Made by a program: the position numbers and the translations under genes. Below are positions 50,781 through 61,391 of a DNA stretch of 64,000 nt, one piece after another. The first letter of the stretch is position 1; each line of letters begins with the position of its first letter. Under the pieces are notes generated by a model, which searched no databases, was not told the DNA's origin, and saw only the letters and a list, made by a program, of their open reading frames with translations. The DNA is from Arctopsyche grandis. Its lineage: Eukaryota; Arthropoda; Insecta; Trichoptera; Hydropsychidae. Location: the NCBI RefSeq assembly GCF_051622035.1, contig NC_135362.1:17136501-17200500 (forward strand). The letters are read 5' to 3'.

Positions 50781-51072
50781 GAGCCGTTATATTTGAACCG
50801 TGGCATAAGTTCACTTTTCTTAATTTCCAGAAATATTTCGCAAAACATTAAATATAATGTTTTGCGTATAGCAATATTTAAAAATACTGTTGGCCTATAA
50901 TATCTTTATCCTGCTTTTCCGAGATTCTGAACATATCGAATTAAAATAAGTGATAAATTAAATAAGATAATTAAATAATAAGTAATAAGTGAAAAATTTA
51001 TGAATTTAGTCAAACAGAAATAGTGTTTTAGATCTGAAAATTGGACTTCCCCATTTTCAAGTATAACGGCTC
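50781..51072. mobile_element. MITE with GAGCCGTTATA terminal inverted repeats, copy A
   Basis: The ends are GAGCCGTTATATTTGAA and the complement of GAGCCGTTATACTTGAA. The interior includes TGCTTTTCCGAGATTCTG and an inverted AAACATT/AATGTTT pair. It ends 14 bases before the duplication of miniature LTR copy 2. Confidence 0.7.
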
Positions 51073-51089
51073 ATATAATCAATTGATCC

Positions 51090-52183
51090 TATGGAGGATG
51101 AACGAATGAGACGACTGGCATGTTAATGCACGTGTTTATTATATGACAGCTGAAGACAGAGTGGTAGTAGCTCTCCGAACCCAGCCGAGTTGGTTCCCAC
51201 TCGCAGGAAGGCAACCAAACTCGACCATGTCGTATAAGCGAGCCGCCACATCACTCCCCCCCCAGCATCAGCGATACCAAAATTACAAAGAAACAAATTT
51301 TACAAAAGAAAAAAATTATTGTTACACAAAGAGAAAAAATTATTACGTGGGGAGAAAAAAAATTGTTGACGTGGGTCATCCGCTGTGTACATAGGTGTAC
51401 CGCCCTGAATGGTCGGTAGATTCGAGGGCGGTGACGTCGCGAGCAGGACGGTGGGTGGTCCGATGGTCGCGCCGATGCGATGCGATGCTGCGGCGGCGCC
51501 GCTCTTCCGAGGCTGATGTCAGTTGGTGGGGCGGCGGGGGCGGCAGGGGCATCGATGTGGTTGATGATACTCCGAGCTGGATTGTGAGTCGTTGTGGCTC
51601 GTGGAGGTGTTGTAGCGCTACCGCCCGTCTCGGCGTGACGACGCTCGTGGGGACGGACGGGGCCTTGATGATGATGATGATGATGGTGCTGAGGTGGTGT
51701 GTGATGAATCTTGTGGTGCTGGATGACCGTTCTATGTGTAGTGGATCGCGCATGACTCCACATCCAGCTGTCAAGATCGTCGTCTCATTCGCTCCCCCAT
51801 TTTTTTAAAGCACCTGTCATCGACGTTGTGGCTGGACGTCGGTAGGTAGGTAGGTAGGTAGGTAGCCGTGTCTGCTCGTTTATTGTCACCCGCGGGCCGC
51901 GACGCGTGTTGATGGCGATGGGGGCGCGGCGGGTAGCTTCTCCCGCCTGGCTCGGCGAGGCAGGGATGAGCGGCATGTTGAAATTGATCGAGGCTGCGTG
52001 GCTCGATGTCGGGGGTCACCAGTATGGAGGATGAACGAATGAGACGACTGGCATGTTAATGCACGTGTTTATTATATGACAGCTGAAGACAGAGTGGTAG
52101 TAGCTCTCCGAACCCAGCCGAGTTGGTTCCCACTCGCAGGAAGGCAACCAAACTCGACCATGTCGTATAAGCGAGCCGCCACA
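51090..52183 (-). mobile_element. Miniature LTR retrotransposon (TRIM-like), copy 2, complete
   Basis: Same family as the copy at 33825. LTRs are 51090-51250 and 52023-52183 (161 bp; one shared A deletion). The 4-bp duplication ATCC flanks it (51086-51089, 52184-52187). The primer-binding site and polypurine tract are conserved in reverse orientation. The 772-bp interior matches copy 1 closely, with small length changes in the CTAC and CAT repeats and one short deletion near the 5' part. Both LTRs share the same 1-base deletion, which is expected when both are copied from one template. The 5' LTR ends 501 bp upstream of the SRPRA ATG and, as in copy 1, the element points away from that gene. 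Confidence 0.93.
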
Positions 52184-52194
52184 ATCCGATTCAT

Positions 52195-52409
52195 CGGTAA
52201 ACGGATTATTGCGCAAATTACGATCGCGTGCATAACAATTGTTTCCACAGAGATCGCGATTACGGAATATATGGCAGTCGAGTTATTGTTAGTACAATAT
52301 TCCATGTGGGTATCTTTCGATTGATGGAGTTTTTGGGAGGCAGATGTTCCGTGATCGAGATTTTAGTGACGTGTGCGAAATCGCTAATTGCGGAATAATC
52401 ACCGAACCG
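52195..52409. mobile_element. MITE with CGGT...GATTATT terminal inverted repeats
   Basis: The left end CGGTAAACGGATTATTGCGC and the inverted right end CGGTTCGGTGATTATTCCGC agree over about 28 bases. The interior has repeated GATCGCGAT/GATCGAGAT motifs. It starts seven bases after the target duplication of miniature LTR copy 2. Partial relatives are at 50333 and 33676, and one half at about 35531-35600. Confidence 0.65.
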
Positions 52410-52683
52410 ATTGATCATGTGTATTATAAATTTTCCGATTTGCTATAGTCGTCAGTCTGTCTATAACAGTTATTTTGATGTAACTTTTTACAAAATGTCT
52501 TATTATTACGCCATGACTGTTTGTTTAGAATTGTGCAAATGTTTTAATATCTGTTTTGGTTATGGTCGATTTAGTGCACGTTGAGCGCTTGTGTCCAGTT
52601 GTCAGCTTAGTGCCAGTAGACTAGTGACGTGTGTAGCGTGAGGCCGGTGACAGCTGGTGACAGCTGCAGCTTTAGTCCGCAAG

Positions 52684-55600
52684 ATGTTGGACTTGTTCAC
52701 GATCTTTAGCAAAGGCGGCATCGTGCTATGGTGCTTCCAAACCACCGCCGACATGCTGGCTCCTTCGGTCAACGCGCTTATTCGCACTGTCATACTGCAG
52801 GTCAACACTTACACTCGTAATACGCCGAAGAAAACATGCGGTCTTTGCTAATTGCATTACCCAGAGACATTACTCGAAAGGGTCATATTACATACCTTGT
52901 ATCATGAATTCTTACTATTTTCAATGCAGCAATCAGTATAACGCAATCGGCTTTCTTGTATAATACATATGTATTTGAATGTAACACACGCGTGTGCATC
53001 ATAATTTTATACCACTCTTTAGTTTGCCAATAGTTTAAAAAATTAGAAATATAAGACCAAAAGTAATTTAAGAAAACATCTTTATTGCACAATATGACGG
53101 ATAAAGTTTTTACAAATCTTACTTTTAAATATTGTTTAGTATGATATTAAGGATTATTAGAGACAAGTATTTTGGGTATTTTGCTATTAATGCTTAATTG
53201 ATGCTAAAATTCGGAATAGATGTTAATAGATGCTAAATTCGTATAATATGCGAATAGATGCTAAAATAACAAACAAAAGTGAAATTTGCATAAAATTAAT
53301 AGACAATTTAGAAGGGTCTTCCTATCCTTTTGCCCATTTATTATGTGAAGAAATTGAGGGGATAAAACAGAGCTTGCAGTTTACCATAGACGGTGTTTTT
53401 CCTGTCGAAACCAAGCAACTGCTTTTGTCTACTATTGTAAAAAAAAGAAGAGAGTTGGAGCTGTGTATCCGAAAGGCTGCTCAAAAAAGCGTCTTAAAAC
53501 TAGACTCGCACTCAAGACTAAATGAGACAAATCCATTCCTCCAAACATTGAGTAAACTATTCAATCCATCTGTGGCAGGTACAAAATCTAATACCAATGT
53601 CAAAGAAACAGTTTCGTTTTTTAGAAACCTGCCATTGTTTAATGTATTTACAGAGGTTCAATGTTTGGAAGGATATCAGCACTTTTTTAGACAATTAATA
53701 GATAATAGAAAAAGTGAATTAAATATGAAGAGTTTGGTTGTGCAGCTCTAAAATCTATTTGGTGTCCCGTCAATAGTGTGGATGCTGAAAGGTATTTTAG
53801 TAAATACAATATTTATTTATTTTTATTTTTTTATTTTATTTTTATTTTACATATATACCAGGAAGGCCTTACAGGTAAATCCCAATGCGCCTTCCTGGCC
53901 AATTACAAATACAAATGCAGCATTTTTTTTTATTATAAGTCGTTGAATTGCGAGACACTGAAAAAACTCGCAAATTAACGAGACATCTATGAATTGTACA
54001 TAAATTTTTATTGCACATCCATCAAATTTCAAATAGTGGTGACATAGTAGGTAGGAAGGATTTTTAGCCAATTTTTTTTTTCCGGGAACCGTTTCAACAA
54101 TGAAATCAGAGAAAATTGGCAAACTCTGATAGGAAACGATCAACCTGGAGTCACAAATCCAGGTCTGACCAACAGCATACTCTGAAAAATTCATTTTCAT
54201 TCAGGGATAGAACCCGGCACCTCTTTGACGGTAAGCAGAAGCTTAACGTCCGAGCTATGCTGCTGGCTGTATATATAATATATGTAATTGTGACCGATCG
54301 TCCCACAAATCTCAAAAAAGAATCTGTAGAAATATGCTCCATGTTGAGTTTTAATGAATTTTAATTGGTAATATATTTTTATATTCATAATTTTGTCTTT
54401 GTATTTTTATATTCACGTTTTTTTCATTGTAATTTTAATTCCAAAACATTTTTGAATTTTTCTATTATTTTTTAATTGTTGTATTGTCTTTAAATTGTAT
54501 ATATGTATATAAATTTTATTAAAATTTATCGAAATTTTTTATTATTTAAAATTAAACTTCATAAAAATAGATGCTAAAATGCAAAATGAAAATGCTAAAA
54601 TTGACAAAAATATGTAGATGCCTAAAAGACGTGTCTCTAAGGATTATATATACACTAGTGAATAGCCCGATGAAACATCATCGCATGGGTATAAAATTAT
54701 TATATACTCGTATAAAACTAAAAAAAAAAATCCGGAACCGGAACCGTTATTTTCGTAGACTCTCATAGATAGTTTTCAATTCTTTATTTGTAATAATTTT
54801 CAATTCTTAAAAATACGCAGACTCCCATAGAGAGTTTTCAATTATTTATTTAAAGACCTATTTTTTTCTATTATTATAAGCTATCGCCCCGAGCGATACT
54901 GCAAATCGAAATCGATTCACTCGATCCATGACACTCGACAACTACCGAAGATATGACTCCGTTTTGATTGGTTGTCCATACGTTCTATACGATTATTGAA
55001 TATTAACGTTATTTAGAGCAGTCTTTATATCCGTATCAAGGTGTACTGGTCAGCGTATATTGATCTGGGCGCGATGGGGGTAGGTTCGAGTCGGCGTCAT
55101 GGAATTGATTTTATTTTTCAAATATCGCTAAAATATAAATTAATTTCAATTCAATTTCAATAATTTCAATTAAAAATATATATTTAATTGTTTTATATGA
55201 AGAGAAAAAAAAATGGTTCAAAACTTCGCTAAATGAAATTATTAAAATTACGTATTTTTATATGGCGAGAAGGAATATTTCAATTAATGTTTAAAAAAAA
55301 AAGGCGAAATGAAAAATTGGATTTGGCGCAATGTCCGAGACCATTATCTCATTAGACCCATATTCAGGCTATTTGGGGTGATCGGTTCGAGTCGCGACAA
55401 AGTCGTCTCGTCGAAAAATGAATTAATCGATTTTTATCGATTCGTTCATTATGTTCGGCGAGAGTTAGGACACACACACACACACACAGATTACCGTCTT
55501 TATATATATGATACACTTCCAAATTATATAAATATATATGTACCTCTTTCTGTATTATAAGAATTTATTTTATGTAATTTTATTAATTAAGTTAGCTTCT

Positions 55601-58314
55601 TAAATGAAAATCGTACTTTAATAATTCCAATGCAACATCACTTGAAAGAGACATTGCTCTTGTTTAGTATATTAATTAAAAAGCTAGTGAACAATACATT
55701 TAAACAGCCTTTAATTTCGGTTGCTGATTTATATGTAACAATAATGTATTAAATGACTACTCGATTCCTATTGGTCTAAAAACTTTGTTATGATCCTCTA
55801 AATACGCGATTACTCATAGTTAGAACATTTTAACTGATCAACAGGAATCGCATATATGTATTTCTCCCTACTGCCAAAAGCTAAGAAATAAAAAGCTTTT
55901 TGCCGAAAATGAAGGTTTTATCTTTACAGGAGCGAACCGGAAACAACTCATACGATCACAATTCTCTTACTCTTCAATACAAACTTGATAATGAGTTCGA
56001 GTTGATATTTGTGGTCGCTTATCAGAAAATACTACAATTATCTTACGTTGATAAGTTTCTCAATGATGTTCATTTAGAGTTTCGTGACAAATATAAAAAC
56101 ACCCTCCAAAATAAATGGCAATTTCAAGATATCGATTTTATGTCATCTTTCAACAAAATCCTCGCAGCGTCTGAAAAATGGGGTAACTTATGTATACTAT
56201 TATGAGGCATTGTTTCTTTTCTTGTGTATTTACATTACTGATGTACATATGTATGTACTTTAAACAGGAAAAACTCAGGCAAAGCTTCCAAAGCAAATGC
56301 GAACATTTGAGGATTCTGTGAAATCAAAAAAAACTGTTGCCTCTATGATCGAACGTAAAGGCGAAGAAAAAGCAATAAAAAAAAGTGGTATATATTTTTG
56401 TTCTCAAAATATTTTATGAAATATATTTACATTATAATTATATTATATTACACACTACTTAATTTTTTCAGTAAAAATAGTAGAAGCGAAACCTAAAATT
56501 GAAGAAATTGAGATTCCAGTTGATGATGGTATTGAAGAAGATGTGATTGCAGCTAATAGAGCTAAAATGGCTCAAAAATTATCGAAAAAGAAAACTGAGA
56601 AGCCGTAAATCTTTTTACTTTTGAGCATTCATTTCGTTTCAGAGTAAGAATGATGAGAATTCAGAATTATTTTCACGGTTCACTTTATTTCAGAGTTACA
56701 AAATCGCCGAAGAGTCCTAATGTTGATAAGGCTGGTAAAAAACCACGTGTTTGGGATCTAGGTGGAGGCTCTCGAGATTTGCCCGACTTGGACAGATCAA
56801 AAGATAAACCTGAGGACGCGAAATCTGAATATTCACCACAAACCGACGTATAGATTTTATGATTTTTTTGTTACTAATCTTTATTCAAAATATGTTCAAA
56901 ATAGTAAGTTCTGTTCTATCTCAGATGGTGGGAAGAATGCAAGGTAGCATTCGAGATCTCGAAGTTGAATCTTCAGATGAAGAATATAGTAGTGATGACG
57001 ATGATAATGTTGAACCGCAAAAGAATGAAACATCTAAACAAAAATCTAGTGGAATGTTAAACATGTTCAAAGGTTTTTCTTTAATAAAATAAAAATGTAG
57101 ATTTCTGGTCATTTTTCTCAATGACTAATAATAATGCTTATTGCAGGTCTTGTGGGTTCTAAAAATCTCACACACGAAACCATGAAACCAGCCCTTGAAA
57201 AACTACAAGATCATCTTATTAATAAAAATGTCGCTATAGATATTGCTAAAAAACTTTGTGATTCCGTTGAGGCCAAACTTGCCGGAAAGGTACATTGAAT
57301 ACTTACAATGCATGGATTTTCGGTGCATGTTAAAGGATTTTCTGATATATTTTAACATTTAAAATTAGGTTCTAGGTACTTTTGACCGAATCGCAACCAC
57401 TGTCAAAACAACTCTAACAGAATCACTTGTTCAAATTTTATCACCGAAAAGAAGAGTGGACATTTTGAGAGATTGTTTGGAAACAAAAAAACTTGGACGT
57501 CCATACGTCATGGCATTTTGTGGAGTAAGAAATATATTTCCCATGATGATTTTATAATTTTTTAAATGCGTAATATTAAATATGAAAAATGTACACTAGG
57601 TTAACGGCGTTGGAAAATCTACCAATTTAGCCAAAATATGTTTCTGGTTGATTGAAAACGAATATTCAGTTATGATTGCTGCCTGTGATACTTTTCGAGC
57701 TGGTGCAGTTGAACAGTTGCGTACTCATACTCGTCATTTGAATGCTTTGCATCCTAAATCTAAACACGGAGGCCGTGAAATGGTTCAGTTATATGAAAAA
57801 GGATATGGTAAGCCAAACTTCATAGTTTATGTTAATTAATAATTTAAATTGTGAATTTTAGACAATAATTTTATAATGAACAGGTAAAGATGCAGCTGGT
57901 ATTGCAATGGAAGCAATAAGATACGCTAACGATAGTAGAATCGATGTTGTTCTAGTCGACACTGCTGGAAGAATGCAAGATAACGAACCCTTAATGAGAG
58001 CTTTGTCGAAACTCATCAAAGTCAATGAACCCGATCTCGTCTTATTCGTTGGAGAAGCTTTAGTAGGAAATGAAGCTGTCGATCAACTGGTTAAATTTAA
58101 TCAGGCTCTGGCCGATCATAGCTCCAGTGAGAATCCTCACATAATAGACGGAATTGTATTGACTAAATTCGATACTATCGATGATAAAGTCGGGGCTGCC
58201 ATATCCATGACCTACATAACTGGTCAACCTATTGTATTCGTGGGTACTGGACAAACATACACTGACCTGAAGGCTCTGAATGCTAAAGCGGTAGTTCACG
58301 CCCTTATGAAGTAA
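52684..58314 (+). CDS. SRPRA: Signal recognition particle receptor subunit alpha
   Basis: Ten coding exons: 52684-52800, 55930-56182, 56268-56387, 56472-56604, 56694-56847, 56925-57072, 57147-57289, 57369-57524, 57600-57807, 57884-58314. They give 620 residues (human 638) with consistent phases and GT-AG borders. Exon 1 encodes [19 protein letters not shown], the start of the SRX longin domain that binds SRPRB. A charged linker follows, including [11 protein letters not shown] and an acidic Ser-rich stretch. The NG GTPase has P-loop GVNGVGKST (about residue 408), insertion box [16 protein letters not shown]3 DTAGRMQD, G4 [13 protein letters not shown] and G5 region [14 protein letters not shown] docks ribosome-bound SRP at the ER and hydrolyses GTP to hand over the nascent chain. 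Intron 1 (3.1 kb) carries hAT, SINE and Helitron-like debris. A miniature LTR element ends 501 bp upstream of the ATG. Confidence 0.97.
53230..53820 (+). pseudogene. hAT-family transposase C-terminal fragment
   Basis: An open frame of about 170 residues ends in [10 protein letters not shown] and, after a frameshift, continues as [17 protein letters not shown]. That is the dimerisation-domain motif of hAT transposases (S-x-x-x-ER-x-FS-x-x). The catalytic part and zinc finger are missing, and a SINE truncates the 3' end. The flanks carry repeated ATAGATGCTAAAAT motifs (53200-53265 and about 54567-54610), which suggests that the two sides were once contiguous. Confidence 0.7.
53815..54268 (-). 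mobile_element. tRNA-derived SINE inserted in the hAT fragment
   Basis: Read on the minus strand, it starts near 54268 with a pol III A box TAGCTCGGACG (54257-54247) and B box GGTTCTATCC (54214-54205). A unique body follows, then a segment near 53930-53865 with a GGAAGG/CCTTCC hairpin, and an A-rich AAATAAAAATAAA-type tail. The body recurs at 9906-9986. It lies in SRPRA intron 1. Confidence 0.75.
54652..54690 (-). mobile_element. Helitron-like 3' terminus in SRPRA intron 1
   Basis: On the minus strand a hairpin (CGATG ... CATCG) lies a few bases before a terminal CTAGT. The layout fits a Helitron end; the rest of the element is unidentified. Confidence 0.35.
55040..55112 (+). mobile_element. 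Second tRNA-derived SINE head
   Basis: An A box-like TGGTCAGCGTA (55047-55057) and a B box GGTTCGAGTCG (55083-55093) are correctly spaced. Flanking sequence does not fold as a complete tRNA gene. A second B-box-like GGTTCGAGTCG occurs at about 55384. It is unlike the SINE at 53815. Confidence 0.45.
55470..55488. repeat. CA dinucleotide microsatellite
   Basis: About nine CA units in SRPRA intron 1. Confidence 0.9.
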
Positions 58315-59577
58315 CTTAACTAAATACATGAATGCCTTAATAATGTTTCTATTAATTTGTTTTACACGAAGATATTGAATTGATTTTAAAAATCTCATGG
58401 AATATATCAACTTTTTATATATGTATATACATATAAATTATCACCTCACCTGTGTGGCACATTATTAATTTTATGAATGCGCAAATAGGGCACGAATGTG
58501 TTGCAAAAAATATTGCTACCAAATATCAAAATTTATTTGCTATGCGCAGTTTTTTGTCTTCATTCTTACCCAACTCAAATTTAATTGTAAAATTTGTTAT
58601 ACTGTTATTTTTATTTTTTATACGATATATTTTATTATATTATATACAAATCTTATAAATTATATGAAATAAAAATAAGTGTTTTGTTCTTTTCCAAAAT
58701 TATGATTGCAGTGTTGTATATGTAGAAACGCCTTAAATTAAAAATATTATTGTGCCATATTCATGGGTGAAGCATTTTGAAGCCTTATAAAAATATACAT
58801 ATAAATATAATCATTTTGTAGAAATTTTAATTTGAATGTTGAATGTCAATTTTGTTTAAGATATGCAACAAAAATAAATATACAAATTGCTGGTCAAGGG
58901 ATACATTTTATATATCTAGTAATATTATATATTATTTGATGAATTGACTTTGTATTTTATTTATATCTTGAAATAATTATAGTGTAATTAATTCCTTCCG
59001 CCTTTATAAAACTCCTAATATTTGTTTTACATGTTGCAAATTACAAAAAAAATCCCATTTAAGTATCTTTAATACAAAAGAAATTATACCTATATTTTGA
59101 TATAGAAATATTAAATTTATTTAAAGTTGCTCACATGTAGTTACATTACCATCTGCCAACTTACATATATATACATCTACAATAGGGCTGCCATACATCC
59201 CAGTAGACAGGACGTGTCATGGCTTATATCTCGTATAGAACTTAAGATGTTTTCTTAATAACTGGCGGGATAAGAATATGTAAATAAAATTGCAGATTTA
59301 TTTATTGTCGCTGAAATCATGAGTTGAGTACCTTCTAAAACTCAATTCCAATTATGACAACCCCAAAGACTAATTATGGCAACCCTTATTTTGCGATTAT
59401 TGGATTCAGTCAATATAACATTTTTTTCTCATTGTAAAATAAGTATCGTTACAGAATCATTCGATCAATTTTCGCACTCGCTTACAGTATTTAAATAAAG
59501 CAAGAGAATATGTACTCGAATTATGTAGATTTCAATATTAGAATAGTCAATAATTATTTATTTTTAGGTCAAATAAT
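58315..59577. other. SRPRA trailer and AT-rich spacer
   Basis: Trailer to about 58690; the rest is AT-rich with no recognised gene or repeat before the RTE remnant. Confidence 0.6.
58668..58673 (+). promoter_or_regulatory. Likely polyadenylation signal of SRPRA
   Basis: An AATAAA hexamer lies about 355 bases after the SRPRA stop, in an AT-rich trailer. Confidence 0.45.
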
Positions 59578-60115
59578 ATACATGTCCGGTAGTAAAGAAG
59601 AGGAAATAAAGAGATGAATGAAATTAGGATGGAGTGCATTTGGATGAATGAATGTTGTTTTTATGTAAATAAAAAAAAATGCCACTGGTTGAAGAAAAAA
59701 TCTTCGAATGTGTTTTGCCAACTTTGCGCCGTTCTTTATTCATTGTTCGCCGTACATTGTTCATTTTTATGATGAACCTTTTTTTATGCTCTAGCTTTGT
59801 AGTTTGCCCTGTTTCCTGGAAAATAGACCCAAAACGCCCTGTATCCTGGAAAAAGCACGCTTCCGGTCCTACATCTAATGATTACGTATGAATGTGAAAC
59901 TTGGACATTGAACACTAAGATGTTACACAAAGTCCAATGCATTCGAAGACGTATGGAATGCTGTACGCTTGGTATAAAGAGGAAAGACAGGAAGCGGAAT
60001 ATGTGGGTGAGAAAAGTGATAAGGGTGGTGGATAGGGTGAAGATATTGAAATGGCAATGGGCGGGCCGCGTGGGCGTGGCAAAAAGAATGGACAAAAATA
60101 GTACTAGAATGGTAC

Positions 60116-60767
60116 TGTTCAGACCAATTGTCGTATGGTCGGCTTTCGTGGCCTTACGGCCCACGAGCTGTCCTATGTTTTTTGGTGCTGGCCGCACGGA
60201 TCAGTCGCCACTGACACTTCTGCTCCAACCGTCACCGCTTGAACACTGCTTCTTAGCGGCTCGTTTCCTCGCTCCCGAATCAACAGTTCGAGACTGGTGA
60301 TGTTTGACGATACTTGGAGACCAGCTCCAGTATTCGTCCGGGGTGAATTGAGGAAGCCTGATCTGTCTTCGTCCCGAAGGCAGATAACACGTAACCGCGC
60401 GTGTTGGGTGAGGTTTGGTGTATAGCCTCAAGCCACACAACACGTATTCTTTGTATACGAACTCCCCCCCTTCCCCCCTGCTTGCTCTCTGTACATTTAA
60501 ACTTAAAAAACAGTTGCTCACATACAGATTTACAACCTGTTTGCATTATATATAATCTCCCTCCATTTTCCTTCTCCCAACATCACGCTCACATACGCAC
60601 ACTGTACGAAAGAGGGAGACAGAGAGCAGAGCCGCCATCAGCAGAGACCAGACCATAGACGACGATCAGCGGGCATCATGAGGGAAGCCATGCTACAACT
60701 TTACTACGAGCTCTAAAAACACCACGTCCAGGTGGCTTCTCGATTGAGAACGCCTGGCTTACGAACA
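60116..60767. mobile_element. 652-bp solo LTR of a different family inside the same RTE remnant
   Basis: The insertion begins TGTTCAGACC and ends TTACGAACA (TG...CA with TGTTC/GAACA termini). It is flanked by the 5-bp duplication GGTAC (60111-60115, 60768-60772). It has a TATATAA-like site near 60548 and pyrimidine-rich stretches but no coding capacity. A 5-bp duplication and TG/CA ends fit a BEL/Pao, Copia or Ty3 LTR; the family cannot be told from the LTR alone. Confidence 0.82.
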
Positions 60768-60792
60768 GGTACCCAAGAGAAAACAAAAAGGT

Positions 60793-60954
60793 TGTGGCGG
60801 CTCGCTTATACGACATGGTCGAGTTTGGTTGCCTTCCTGCGAGTGGGGACCAACTCGGCTGGGTTAGGAGAGCCGCTACTCACTCTGCCTTTAGCTGTCA
60901 TATAATAAACACGTGCATTAACATGCCAGTTGTCTCATTCGTTCATCCCCCATA
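60793..60954 (+). mobile_element. Solo LTR of the 162-bp TRIM family inside an RTE remnant
   Basis: A 162-bp LTR with several substitutions relative to the other copies, flanked by AGGT (60789-60792, 60955-60958). Removing it and one duplication copy rejoins the RTE reading frame. It ends 437 bp upstream of the ATG at 61392. Confidence 0.92.
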
Positions 60955-61391
60955 AGGTAAAAGGAAGACAGCAGGGAAGATGAGTAGACGAAATTAGGAA
61001 AATGTGCGTGGTGAGATGGATAAGAGTTGTGCAAAACAGAAACGAGTGAAAACGCGTTGGAGAGGCCTTCATCCAGCTGTGGATGGTGAATGGCTGTAGA
61101 TGATGATGAAGTGGAGTAAAAAAATTCGATTTATGAATAACTGAGGTTGAAACCTACAATTTATTTTTTTATATTTTGAAAATAATTTATAGACGGGACA
61201 TGATAATTTATACTGTTTGCATTTATCCCCAGTAAAAATTCACTATTTATCCAATTTAGAAAATATAAATGCGGACATGGAGACCCAGAGAACAAAATGA
61301 ACGGGCATGTAGCATAGCTTGAGTGCGAGTGGGAGAGGAGTGCGGTGGGGGGAGCGGTGCGGCAGCTCACATGACCCGATGACCGGTCGCC

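Larger units (their letters stand above)
49820..52683. other. Divergent RUNDC1-SRPRA promoter region
   Basis: From left to right: RUNDC1 leader with a CRE-like TGACGTCA (about 49908), the partial MITE at 50333, C-rich homopolymer tracts at about 50527 and 50703, MITE copy A, miniature LTR copy 2, the MITE at 52195, then about 270 bp of SRPRA-proximal sequence with two GTGACAGCTG repeats just before the ATG. Confidence 0.55.
59578..61110 (+). mobile_element. 5'-truncated RTE-type LINE remnant, interrupted by two solo LTRs
   Basis: Degenerate coding for the C-terminal part of an endonuclease-reverse transcriptase is recognisable. KEEEIKR and MKLGWSAFG lie near 59595-59650. YECETWTLNTKMLHKVQ and KRKDRKRNMW, followed by LKWQWAGRV, lie at 59884-60075. 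The end (RGLHPAVDGEWL then stop) and a TGATGATGA tail lie near 61060-61110. It is broken by stops, by about 155 bp of unrelated DNA near 59720-59877, and by two LTR insertions at 60116-60767 and 60793-60954. It is not functional. Confidence 0.8.

Noticed and set aside
54205-54257. A functional tRNA gene
   Set aside because: Pol III boxes are present but the sequence does not close an acceptor stem and runs into a SINE body.
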